A stretch of 18,498 nt of DNA from Planctomycetaceae bacterium (GTDB lineage: Bacteria > Planctomycetota > Planctomycetia > Pirellulales > UBA1268), in assembly GCA_018694455.1 (NCBI GenBank), contig JABHNP010000307.1, forward strand, positions 1 to 18,498, in the 5' to 3' direction. Shown piece by piece: positions 8,471 through 16,851 of the stretch. The stretch's first letter is position 1. The number at the start of each line of letters is the position of its first letter. The translations under genes and the position numbers were made by a program. The notes below the pieces were generated by a model. It was given only the letters and a program-made list of their open reading frames with translations. It was not told where the DNA came from and made no database searches.

Positions 8471-11400
8471 ATGCACATTGAGAAACTGGAAATTGAACGC
8501 TTCGGCGGTCTTCAGCAGGTCACCATCGAAGACCTTGGACAAGGTATTGAAGTCATTCATGGCACAAATGAAATTGGCAAAACATCGTTACTTGAATTTA
8601 TTCGTGGCATCTTCTTTGGATTTGAGAGCTTGTTCAGCCGCGGCGTTCTTGACCCGAGAGTTCCCTGCAGCGGTCGCCTTACCGTAACCACCGGAAAAGG
8701 GCCGCGTGGCAAGCGAGAGCAACATCGTTTCGTTATTGAACGCCGTCACGAGGGTCCCAATATCGCAACGCTCACAAGAGAAAGTTACGAGGATGGTATC
8801 GTCGGAATTGGTGGTGATGAAGGAGATGTTGTCACAGTAAAACAACTGGATGGCAATAAGAACAAAGTCCAACGCATCTACCTGCAAGATCTCGTAGGTG
8901 ACATCGACGAAGCCACTTTCACAAATGTCATGGCATTTGGTCTCGATGAGTTGCACGAACTTCGTACTTTGGAGCCTGAAGGCTGTGGCAGCCGATTATA
9001 TGAGCTTGCAAATGGACTTGACCGTTCGAGAGTGGCCGAAACAATTCGTCAAATCGATGAGGCTATTCAACGGCTTGAACAGGGAGATGATGAAGGTACA
9101 TCTCGTCAACATCTTGTGAAGAAACGGAACGAATTACTTGAAGCTACGAATACAAACCATTCCCAGTTTTCTGTTGGTGATCTCTTTATTCAACAAGCAC
9201 AGCTGCAACGAGAAACGGTGAGTCTCGAGAAGGCTTTAAGTAGTGCCAGTGCCCTAGAAAAATCCGTTCGTCAAGCTGTGCCTCTACACAAACTACGGAA
9301 ATCCTGGCAGGAAGCCATTGATGGACTTGAGTCGCTACAAGCAGTTGCCTTAGTTCACCCTGACTACGACGGTTGGCAGCACGATGCGAAACAACGAAAA
9401 CATGTCTTTCGAGTTGTTCAAAAACGTCTTAAAGAAAGACGTCGATTGGCTCGGCAACTTACCGAGATCGACACTGAGACAAGTATTTGGCAAAAGAGGG
9501 TCGAAATTAATGGTCTCTTGGACGACCGCCCTCAGCTAGAGCGTTTGATTGCCGATACGTCCCGGATCGAAGCTCACGCGAGGCTTGCAGCCCGCCGTTT
9601 TGGTGAGCAAATCGGATTATGTGGGCTGACAAAAGTTGTGTCTATTGAAAACCCAAAAGCAGAAGACACCACGATGGGGGTTCTGTTGCCCGAGGGATTG
9701 TCGCTTTCATTTGCCCCATTGCGCAGTCGGGCCCATAGCTGCAAACGTGCCTCACGGACAGTTGCTCGCGCTCGCAAACAACTCACCCGTGCAAAGTCTG
9801 CACTTTTAAAGGCAAAACGGCAGCAGATTGAAAAAACTGGCAATGTACTTGAGGGTCCAAATCTTACTGCTGCTGTTGAAGCCGCTACGGAACAGTCTTC
9901 GGTGATTCGAAAACGAATACGGTCTGGCGAACGAGTAACAGAATTACAACAGACAATTGCACAGCTTGAAAACGAACTGGGCAAGCAACTCGCAGGCCAG
10001 GTGATGCCACTCAGTTGGATACTTGGTCTTGGAAGTATTTTTGTTGTGGGGGCAGCCATGCTTCTGTCTGGGCTCCTACTACCATCCGTTGCAACTGGCC
10101 CACTTGCCTACGTCATCGCCGCCCTTGGTCTAGCGGGAACCGGCATTGCTTCTGTGATGACCTGGACACTCGACAGATCCTCAGGGACACGCCTGGAAGA
10201 GACGCGTCGCCAGCATTCACTTGCCCGCAAACAGCATGATGATATGTCGCACGAATGTGATGCGCTTGACGCAAGAATTTCAAAATTTGAACACCGACTT
10301 CCGACCTTCAACACAGAACCGCCTAATTCGAAACAAGAATCTCACCCCTTCTCGGAATCCACTCTCGAACGACGTGCAGCACACGCGGATGCTGAAATCA
10401 GTCGACTTGAACACCTGTCGATGTACGAGGGGTCTATTCACGTTCACAAAAATCGCATTTCCAAATCACGTGAGTTATTGAAGGCGGCTCTAGGTCGACA
10501 AAAGAAAAGTATTACACGGTGGCAGGCATCACTTGAACGGCGAGGGCTACCTAACACGCTGAGCCCATCTGAAGTCTGGCGGATTAGCACACACCGCCAT
10601 GAACTTCTTACACTTGATGATGATCGCCGCCGACTTTCTGATGAAGCCCGCCATAAGCGAGAGGAATTAGCTGCCGCATCACGACGAATTGAGGCGATTC
10701 TTGTTGACTGCGAACTGGTTCCAGAAGGAACTGCATTAGATCAACTACAGCAACTTGAAGACCTTCTGTACAAGCAGCGTAAAATACAGGAACAAAAGAA
10801 AACATGCACACGAAAACTTGAAAAATCAAGAACCAGGCATCGGCAAGCTATTCGCCAACTCAAAGCTTGCGACCGTACGCTTAAGGCACGCTTAGAGCGA
10901 TGGGATGTGGATAACGAAGAAGACTTTCTTAAAAAGACGGACCGCCGACCTTACTTCGAGAACCTTGAACAAGAAGCTCGCATTGCAGAACGAACGTGGC
11001 ACGATGCGAGGAGCCGGTTCACTGACCCAAAACTACTCGACAAATGGATTGATCAGTTGCCAGAAATATCTCTTGACCAACGCCTAAATGATGCCGAAAC
11101 GGCCACCAAACAACTTCATGAAAGCTTGAGACTTCATCAATCCAGCCTGATTGAACTTGACCAGAAAATACAAACTGAAACAAAGAATAATGGGCCCGAG
11201 ACCTCACAGCGACAACTTGCTGCCGTAGAGGCACAAATTGCAGCACATGACCAACGCATTCACCTGCTTAAGTGCACGCGTCAACTTTTAGAGCGCACTC
11301 GAGCGGAAGTGGCAAGGCATCATCAACCAGCTGCACTGATAGAAGCATCACATTGGTTATCTCGACTTACAGAGGGGCGATACACCGGGATCACAACAGC

Positions 11401-11821
11401 AGCAGAGGAGGCGAGGCTTGATGTCCATGATACTACTGGCGTAATCTGGAATCCGGAACGACTTAGCAGGGGAACTCGTGAACAGGTTTTTCTCGCCCTG
11501 CGACTTGCCCTTGTTCGTGATCTTCATGAACAAGGTATTACACTCCCCACCGTAATGGATGATGCATTAGTAAACTTCGATGATCAACGCGCCCAAGCCG
11601 CATCGCGTACTCTTGCCGAATTCATGAATGACCGAAATGGTGATCACCAAATGCTTGTTCTTACGTGCCATGCTCATGTCGCAGCACTTTTCCAAACTGC
11701 AAAAGCAACCGTACGCACACTTGGAACAAAACAGCTAACTAATAGCCAATTAGCACTCGCAGACACCTCAACGCAACAGTCTTGGCGAGCAGAAGAATTT
11801 TTCTTTGGCGATAACAAATAA
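8471..11821 (+). CDS. YhaN/SbcC/Rad50-like coiled-coil AAA ATPase with central membrane helices
   Basis: This is an SMC-like ATPase of 1116 residues. The N-terminal half-domain has MHIEKLEIERFGGL and Walker A GTNEIGKT (31-38) followed by LLEFIRGIFFGF, as in the YhaN branch of Rad50/SbcC proteins. The C-terminal half has the ABC signature LSRGTREQ (998-1005), then FLALRLALVRDL, Walker B TVMDD (1027-1031) and ALVNFDDQRA. All ATPase elements look intact. Between them lie long charged heptad-rich stretches (about 190-500 and 575-960), the coiled-coil arms. Two hydrophobic helices at about 516-537 and 545-567 interrupt the arms near their tip, implying membrane attachment. AAGGAA sits 8 nt before the ATG. 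The family works with a YhaO/SbcD nuclease in DNA end processing; here the neighbour upstream is a degenerate version, so this ATPase may act as a DNA clamp or tether rather than driving cutting. Confidence 0.92.
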   Translation: MHIEKLEIERFGGLQQVTIEDLGQGIEVIHGTNEIGKTSLLEFIRGIFFGFESLFSRGVLDPRVPCSGRLTVTTGKGPRGKREQHRFVIERRHEGPNIATLTRESYEDGIVGIGGDEGDVVTVKQLDGNKNKVQRIYLQDLVGDIDEATFTNVMAFGLDELHELRTLEPEGCGSRLYELANGLDRSRVAETIRQIDEAIQRLEQGDDEGTSRQHLVKKRNELLEATNTNHSQFSVGDLFIQQAQLQRETVSLEKALSSASALEKSVRQAVPLHKLRKSWQEAIDGLESLQAVALVHPDYDGWQHDAKQRKHVFRVVQKRLKERRRLARQLTEIDTETSIWQKRVEINGLLDDRPQLERLIADTSRIEAHARLAARRFGEQIGLCGLTKVVSIENPKAEDTTMGVLLPEGLSLSFAPLRSRAHSCKRASRTVARARKQLTRAKSALLKAKRQQIEKTGNVLEGPNLTAAVEAATEQSSVIRKRIRSGERVTELQQTIAQLENELGKQLAGQVMPLSWILGLGSIFVVGAAMLLSGLLLPSVATGPLAYVIAALGLAGTGIASVMTWTLDRSSGTRLEETRRQHSLARKQHDDMSHECDALDARISKFEHRLPTFNTEPPNSKQESHPFSESTLERRAAHADAEISRLEHLSMYEGSIHVHKNRISKSRELLKAALGRQKKSITRWQASLERRGLPNTLSPSEVWRISTHRHELLTLDDDRRRLSDEARHKREELAAASRRIEAILVDCELVPEGTALDQLQQLEDLLYKQRKIQEQKKTCTRKLEKSRTRHRQAIRQLKACDRTLKARLERWDVDNEEDFLKKTDRRPYFENLEQEARIAERTWHDARSRFTDPKLLDKWIDQLPEISLDQRLNDAETATKQLHESLRLHQSSLIELDQKIQTETKNNGPETSQRQLAAVEAQIAAHDQRIHLLKCTRQLLERTRAEVARHHQPAALIEASHWLSRLTEGRYTGITTAAEEARLDVHDTTGVIWNPERLSRGTREQVFLALRLALVRDLHEQGITLPTVMDDALVNFDDQRAQAASRTLAEFMNDRNGDHQMLVLTCHAHVAALFQTAKATVRTLGTKQLTNSQLALADTSTQQSWRAEEFFFGDNK

Positions 11822-11840
11822 ATATATTAGCCGCTCGTTG

Positions 11841-12317
11841 CTATGAACTTTCTTCAAATCCTTGGGGAATACGTTCCCTGACTAATGAGAGGTAGCGTGC
11901 TCGCATCCCACCGAGAAGCAGACCAAGGTACGCATTTCCTCCGAGTGAAAGAAAAAGAGCAACAAGAGACCCAACTAGTAACGACCAAGGCCTCTGCTCC
12001 TCATCTGAAATCACCTCACTCCCCTCTTCAGCCACCCCCTCCGGCTTCAATAATGGTGTCTTAGCACGCCCCGCAGCTTCTATAACAGTACGTTCAACTG
12101 ACGCAGGCCATTTATTAGCGACATAGATACACACTCTTCTGACATCACGTTCGTCGTCTGGAATATCGCTCGTAAAAGTGTAGGGGCTTTCACTAGACAC
12201 CAAGTCGGGCTCAACCCGAACTAAGTACTCTCCGCCACCTTCATCGGTCGGTACAAATGCTGTTTCAATTCCCGTAGCCAACATTGCTGCTGTTAGTGTT
12301 AGTAGTTCAATAAACAT
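11841..12317 (-). CDS. Small membrane protein of unknown function (158 aa)
   Basis: The start is taken as ATG at 12317-12315, with AAGG 7 nt upstream; a GTG one codon earlier is possible. The N-terminus MFIELLTLTAAMLATGIETA is hydrophobic and could be a signal peptide or anchor. A soluble acidic segment follows (about 22-108), and then a single strong hydrophobic helix (SLLVGSLVALFLSLGGNAYLG, roughly 113-135 in part) and a basic tail GMRARYLSLVRERIPQGF. This suggests one or two membrane passes with a periplasmic domain. No named family is recognised. It lies 64 nt downstream of the AI-2E-family transporter gene on the same strand and is probably in its transcript. Its stop is 19 nt from the stop of the convergent ATPase gene, with no visible terminator hairpin between them. 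Confidence 0.7.
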   Translation of the reverse strand: MFIELLTLTAAMLATGIETAFVPTDEGGGEYLVRVEPDLVSSESPYTFTSDIPDDERDVRRVCIYVANKWPASVERTVIEAAGRAKTPLLKPEGVAEEGSEVISDEEQRPWSLLVGSLVALFLSLGGNAYLGLLLGGMRARYLSLVRERIPQGFEESS

Positions 12318-12384
12318 CACGGCACCTTACGAAGAAGTTATTTGAAATTCTGCTGGTTCACTTTGTAAAAAAACTAATCAAAAT

Positions 12385-13452
12385 TCACTTTCCTGCGAGG
12401 CTGTTGCCTTCGCTCGTTGGCACTTGGTCCGAAAGCGTATCAAGCTCAGTCTGCAACATAGTGAGAGCTGCTTGCAAGAACGCAACTGCAATAGGGCCAA
12501 CAAAAATCCCTATGGGGCCCAACGCAGCAACTCCCCCAAGAATACTCAACAATGCGAGGAGAGGATGAAGCTTTGACTGTCCCTGCAAAACATAAGGCTT
12601 AATGATGTTATCGACTGTTGAAACAACTAAGCCCCCCCACAACGCAAGACCGAGAGCCGCCCACGTACTTTTAGCAAAGAAGAGGAGATACAGACTTGCT
12701 GAACCCCACACCGCCGCAGCTCCAACAAAAGGAATGAGTGCGCCAAAAAAGGTGAGCAGTGTCAGAAGAAAGACTGCTTGTAACTCTGCAACATAAAAAC
12801 CAAAACCTGCCAAGATAGCTTGTACTATGGCAGCCAGTAACGTTGAACTTACTACTGCACGACTAACCTCTTCAAATTCTGTTAAGAATTGCCATTGATA
12901 GCGTTGATCGAGAGGAATCAATCGGGTCACTGCAGCGAACATTCTTGCACCGTCCGCCAAAAAATAAAATAGTGCAACCGTCATAACAATCACACCGATA
13001 ACCAACTTTGCAATAACAACTGGAGCGCGAGCCGCAATTGGACCAAAGACGTCTTCGGCCATTTTTTTTAAATTCGTATTAATTTCATCAGCTGTGAGTT
13101 CAAGACCTGTTGTTTCATTTACTGTTTCTATGAGGCCAGAGAGTACTGTCGGATCGAGACGAATCCCTGTGGGGCTCTTTACCATTGCAACAGCATCGCC
13201 GCCTGCCCGTACGACAAGCAGAGCAAGAGGAACAAGGACTATGATCAAAACAAACCCTGTTGTAAGGCCGGCAGCAAACCACTCCTGCACACCTAACTTT
13301 TGCCGTAACGCCCTGAACATTGGACCGAATATCACGACAAGCATTGCCGCGAGCAACAGCGGCAATAAAAACGTGGACATTACTCTCAGTGAAAGCAGCC
13401 CGAATATCACAACAAGCCCGAGAATTACACCGAGAGAAATCAGACGTGTCAT
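12385..13452 (-). CDS. AI-2E/PerM-family membrane transporter
   Basis: From ATG at 13452-13450 the protein has 355 residues, the usual size of the AI-2E transporter family (also called PerM or UPF0118). It opens with hydrophobic helices (SLGVILGLVVIFGLLSLRV; STFLLPLLLAAMLVVIFGPM), has the typical soluble segment with a helical region in its first half, and ends with the family's characteristic tail, HPLLALLSILGGVAALGPIG then IFVGPIAVAFLQA. The longer frame to 13659 adds 69 residues that are polar, not membrane-like, and would overlap the divergent gene at 13650, so I reject that start. The Shine-Dalgarno is weak. Members export or exchange small molecules; autoinducer-2 transport is shown only for a few and need not apply here. 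A small membrane protein follows 64 nt downstream. Confidence 0.9.
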   Translation of the reverse strand: MTRLISLGVILGLVVIFGLLSLRVMSTFLLPLLLAAMLVVIFGPMFRALRQKLGVQEWFAAGLTTGFVLIIVLVPLALLVVRAGGDAVAMVKSPTGIRLDPTVLSGLIETVNETTGLELTADEINTNLKKMAEDVFGPIAARAPVVIAKLVIGVIVMTVALFYFLADGARMFAAVTRLIPLDQRYQWQFLTEFEEVSRAVVSSTLLAAIVQAILAGFGFYVAELQAVFLLTLLTFFGALIPFVGAAAVWGSASLYLLFFAKSTWAALGLALWGGLVVSTVDNIIKPYVLQGQSKLHPLLALLSILGGVAALGPIGIFVGPIAVAFLQAALTMLQTELDTLSDQVPTSEGNSLAGK

Positions 13453-13649
13453 GATGATTCGAAACTCTGGAAATACGCGTATTACAGGCAATTTTTCAAG
13501 CACCAGCTTCCGATTGTAAACCGTTCTCCAGCAAAATGGGGGAAATTGATATTTTTCGACTCGTGGCACACGGTTATCCCGTGCAATACTACAAATAAGA
13601 GTTCGATCGCTGCCTGACGGCGGCCTTAGCCCACCGCTATGTAATCTGC

Positions 13650-15962
13650 ATGACGTCAATCCGCCCCACCAATCACCCTCAAGTTTCGCTCGTTATTCCA
13701 ATCCGTAACGAAGCGGGTAATATTGGCCCACTCATAAACGAGATTGAGGAAACCTTAGATACGGCCGGCTTCTCTTGGGAACTTATTGTTGTTAATGACG
13801 GTTCAACTGATGAATCTGTACACGAAGTATCCTCTATCTCGGCCAGCTCCTCACGGATTCGGTTGATTCATTTGTCAGAGGGTCATGGTAAATCGGCTGC
13901 TCTATCCAAAGGGTTTGCCAGCGTACACGGTGAAGCTGTTGTCATGCTTGATGGTGACGGCCAAGACGATCCGGCTGAAATACCGAAGATGCTCCTGAGA
14001 CTTGGTATCGCACCAGTTGGGAGTGAAGCGTTACCTGCAGAGGCCGATCTGGTCAATGGCTGGAAAACACCAAGGCTTGATCCTTGGCACAAAACCATGC
14101 CCTCCCGAGTATTCAATCTACTCGTTAGTTGGCTCACAAATTTATCGCTGCATGATCATAATTGTGGTCTGAAAGCGATGCGCCGTGAAGTCGCTCAAGA
14201 TCTATCACTCCCCACTGGAATGCATCGGTTCATACCCGTTTTAGTGGCATCTTTAGGAGGTCGGATTGTTGAACAGCCAGTTCATCACCGCCCACGGACG
14301 CAAGGAGTGTCTAAGTATGGTGTCGGGCGTTTCTTCCGCGGACTCTTTGATCTCGCTAGAGTGTGGCTCCGACTACAAACGGGGAAACTTAACACTCAAG
14401 CACAACCACCATCATCAAACGAGTCTGCGACAACTCTTCGTATATTTTTCTATGGACTGTTAACAGTTATTGCGTGCTGTAGTGTTCTTGGTCGGATTAC
14501 CACAATTACAACCGTAGATCGAATCGCGCTTGAAAAAAGATTAGTTCAGGAAGCTGTCAATAGGCGGCTAGTGAGCTCTACGACACAGATGACACCCATC
14601 GAAGAGCAGGCCTTGCGACAAGAAATGACTGATCGCATACGTCGTGAGAAAGGGCTTTTCAGGCCATTCCTTTCGGCGAATGATCGAAGCCGTTGGCTCA
14701 CGATCCGAAGCCTTGCAGAACGCGGGACATTTGCAATTGAAGATTTTGCCGCGGAACCGGGATGGGATACGATTGATGCCGTAGTTCACCCCGACAAAGA
14801 TGGCGAACTACACCTCTATTCGAGCAAACCACCGCTTCTTTCGGTCTTACTTGCGGGGCCATATTGGCTTGCCACCCGGATGACCGGATGGACTCTTGGC
14901 GACCATCCCTTTCTTCTCGGACGTATCATGTTGTTCTTTTACGGCATGCTGCCTCTAGCAATAGTCATTACCATGTCTTGCTTTTGTATTGAACTTGTTG
15001 GCGAGACCGACAGAGGCAGAATCTGGTCTGCAGCATCTATCGCCTTTGGAACTCTACTCACCACATTTGCGGTGGCTCTCACAAACCACTCTTTCGCTGC
15101 AGCATGTGCCGCCACAAGCCTCTACTGCGTTTTACTCATTACCAAAAGAAATGCTCGAACTTGGCAAATCTTTGCAGCGGCAGGATTAACTGCTGGTCTC
15201 ACGGCAGCCTTTGATCTCCCTGCTCTCGCTTGGACTGCAGCAGTTATTGGAATTCTGACTGCCTTTGATTGGCAACAGGCATTTCGTGCTACTGTACCTG
15301 CTGTGCTTACTGTTTTTCTTGCTGCCATTGGTACGAATCTGGTCGCTCATGGCACCGCCTGGCCTCCATACGCTTACCGCGACACGCCGAACCAGTCTGA
15401 GGTATCTCGCAGCCCCCCTAACACAAGTGATTCAGTAAATCAGTGGAATCCAAACAATTGGTATGACTATCGATTCAAAATGCCCAATGGGCGAGTCATT
15501 GAAAGCTACTGGCGATCACCAAGCGGAATCGACCGTGGAGAACCATCAATGACACGATATGCCTTCCATGCTCTTATTGGACATCACGGAATATTTTCAC
15601 TTACACCTCTATGGCTGCTAGTTGTTCCAGGACTCTTTATCATGCTCCGCAGATGGGGAGAAGGATGGCAGATGCTATCCGTAGCAATTTTTGCTGTTTC
15701 GCTTACCGTGGTAGTTTTTTACCTGACTCGACATCCTTGGGATCGCAATTACGGGGGGACTACGAGTGGGTTTCGCTGGGTTTTCTGGATGGCACCGCTC
15801 TGGATCACCGCTCTTACTCCTGCAGCTGATCGGTTGTCTGCCAACAAAGTAGGGTGCTGCTTTTTACTTGTACTACTCGGTCTTTCAGTGCTGTCGGTTG
15901 CCGCACCCACATGGAACCCGTGGACGCACCCTTGGCTCTATCAATTACTTGAGCATATGTAG
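13650..15962 (+). CDS. Two-domain protein: family 2 glycosyltransferase fused to a polytopic membrane domain
   Basis: Residues 10-245 form a DPM1-like family 2 glycosyltransferase: VSLVIPIRNEAGNI (12-25), VVNDGSTDES (47-56), the nucleotide-sugar and metal site MLDGDGQDDP (99-108), HDHNCGLKAMRR (168-179) and TQGVSKYG (217-224). Such domains transfer sugars from UDP- or GDP-sugars, often to a polyprenyl phosphate carrier. After a short polar linker (about 246-262), the rest (263-770) is a multi-spanning membrane region containing NDRSRW (344-349) and YSSKPPLL (390-397), a pattern I associate with a planctomycete family of membrane proteins that may be of the GT-C type; that part is recollection, not a search result. 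The fusion suggests a lipid-linked sugar made by the first domain and used by the second. ATG at 13650 has no Shine-Dalgarno. It is transcribed divergently from the AI-2E-family gene. Confidence 0.85.
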   Translation: MTSIRPTNHPQVSLVIPIRNEAGNIGPLINEIEETLDTAGFSWELIVVNDGSTDESVHEVSSISASSSRIRLIHLSEGHGKSAALSKGFASVHGEAVVMLDGDGQDDPAEIPKMLLRLGIAPVGSEALPAEADLVNGWKTPRLDPWHKTMPSRVFNLLVSWLTNLSLHDHNCGLKAMRREVAQDLSLPTGMHRFIPVLVASLGGRIVEQPVHHRPRTQGVSKYGVGRFFRGLFDLARVWLRLQTGKLNTQAQPPSSNESATTLRIFFYGLLTVIACCSVLGRITTITTVDRIALEKRLVQEAVNRRLVSSTTQMTPIEEQALRQEMTDRIRREKGLFRPFLSANDRSRWLTIRSLAERGTFAIEDFAAEPGWDTIDAVVHPDKDGELHLYSSKPPLLSVLLAGPYWLATRMTGWTLGDHPFLLGRIMLFFYGMLPLAIVITMSCFCIELVGETDRGRIWSAASIAFGTLLTTFAVALTNHSFAAACAATSLYCVLLITKRNARTWQIFAAAGLTAGLTAAFDLPALAWTAAVIGILTAFDWQQAFRATVPAVLTVFLAAIGTNLVAHGTAWPPYAYRDTPNQSEVSRSPPNTSDSVNQWNPNNWYDYRFKMPNGRVIESYWRSPSGIDRGEPSMTRYAFHALIGHHGIFSLTPLWLLVVPGLFIMLRRWGEGWQMLSVAIFAVSLTVVVFYLTRHPWDRNYGGTTSGFRWVFWMAPLWITALTPAADRLSANKVGCCFLLVLLGLSVLSVAAPTWNPWTHPWLYQLLEHM

Positions 15963-16122
15963 TGGCAGGCGAATTTAAATACTCCGATGAGACAGGGCTT
16001 CGATTTAATCCGTACACCAAAACGTTAAAAACAATAAAACTTTAATGCTGCTGACCATAGAATGGCAACAAATGTTCAAGCGGCTAACATAATTACGGAT
16101 AAATAGCGCGAAGGAAATTTTC

Positions 16123-16779
16123 ATGATGCCGCAAACTAACCCAATACGAGTATTCGTAATTGATGATCACGAAGTTGTGCAGCAAGGCATTGCTGCACTT
16201 TTATCCACCAGCCGTATTGCTATCGTGGGTAAGTCACCGTCTGGAGCACAGGCAATGGAATTTTGCCGAGAACTTCAACCCGACGTTATTTTACTTGACA
16301 TAAGACTTCAAAACGGAGAAGACGGTCTCTCCTTCATAAAGCCGCTTCGGGAGGCATGCCCGAACTGTAAAGTAATTGCATTCACGGCTTTTAATAGTCC
16401 GACTGCAATAGCACGTGCTGCCGCTGCTGGTGCAACTGACTTTTTACTCAAGACAACAAAGAAAAGTGATTTATGTTCTGCAATAGAAAACGCATCAACA
16501 AATTCCTTGTCTCATGCTGAGAACAAGCTGAAAACTCTTACGGCACGCTTAGCAAAACGGTCATTACCGCCAAACATCGACATCCCACTAACACCGAGAG
16601 AATTCCAGGTTTTGAAAATTATTTCACTGGGACTCTCTAATCAAGAAATCGCAGACTCCCTTGGCATCAGTATCGAAACCGTAAAAGAACATGTGCAAAA
16701 TATTCTGCGAAAACTTCAGGTGAAGGATCGCACGCAGGCGGCAGTATGGGCAGTCCGGCAGGGGTTTGATAATTTCTGA
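16123..16779 (+). CDS. NarL/FixJ-type response regulator (REC plus LuxR-type HTH)
   Basis: This 218-residue protein has an N-terminal receiver domain (about 8-122) with the acidic pair D14-D15, the phosphoacceptor D59 in VILLDIRL, T88 in IAFTAF and the conserved K110 in DFLLKTT, so phosphorylation should be possible. A linker leads to a LuxR-type DNA-binding domain (about 153-215), with LTPREFQVLKIISLGLSNQE followed by IAD and ETVKEHVQNILRKLQVKDRT. The protein is a cytosolic transcription factor that binds DNA after activation by a partner kinase. No histidine kinase gene is present in the window, so it is an orphan here. Two consecutive ATG codons occur at 16123 and 16126; AAGGA at 16111-16115 is 7 nt before the first. 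It is preceded by 160 nt of AT-rich DNA and ends in two stops in a row, TGATGA. Confidence 0.95.
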   Translation: MMPQTNPIRVFVIDDHEVVQQGIAALLSTSRIAIVGKSPSGAQAMEFCRELQPDVILLDIRLQNGEDGLSFIKPLREACPNCKVIAFTAFNSPTAIARAAAAGATDFLLKTTKKSDLCSAIENASTNSLSHAENKLKTLTARLAKRSLPPNIDIPLTPREFQVLKIISLGLSNQEIADSLGISIETVKEHVQNILRKLQVKDRTQAAVWAVRQGFDNF

Positions 16780-16851
16780 TGACGAACTGATATCCGCACA
16801 GCGTTCTATACAATCTGAACTCAATTTTCTTACATTCCTCTCAAGCGGGGC

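Noticed and set aside
13569..13583. Inverted repeat CACGG-5 nt-CCGTG between divergent genes
   Set aside because: Arms of only 5 bp with a mismatched flank are expected by chance; no second copy or known operator match.
13453..13659. N-terminal extension of the AI-2E-family gene
   Set aside because: The extra 69 residues are polar and unlike the family, and would overlap the start of the divergent glycosyltransferase gene.
16065..16093. Possible promoter (GCAACA, 17 nt, CATAAT) before the response regulator
   Set aside because: The -35 box matches only about half of the consensus, so the call would rest on the -10 alone in AT-rich DNA.
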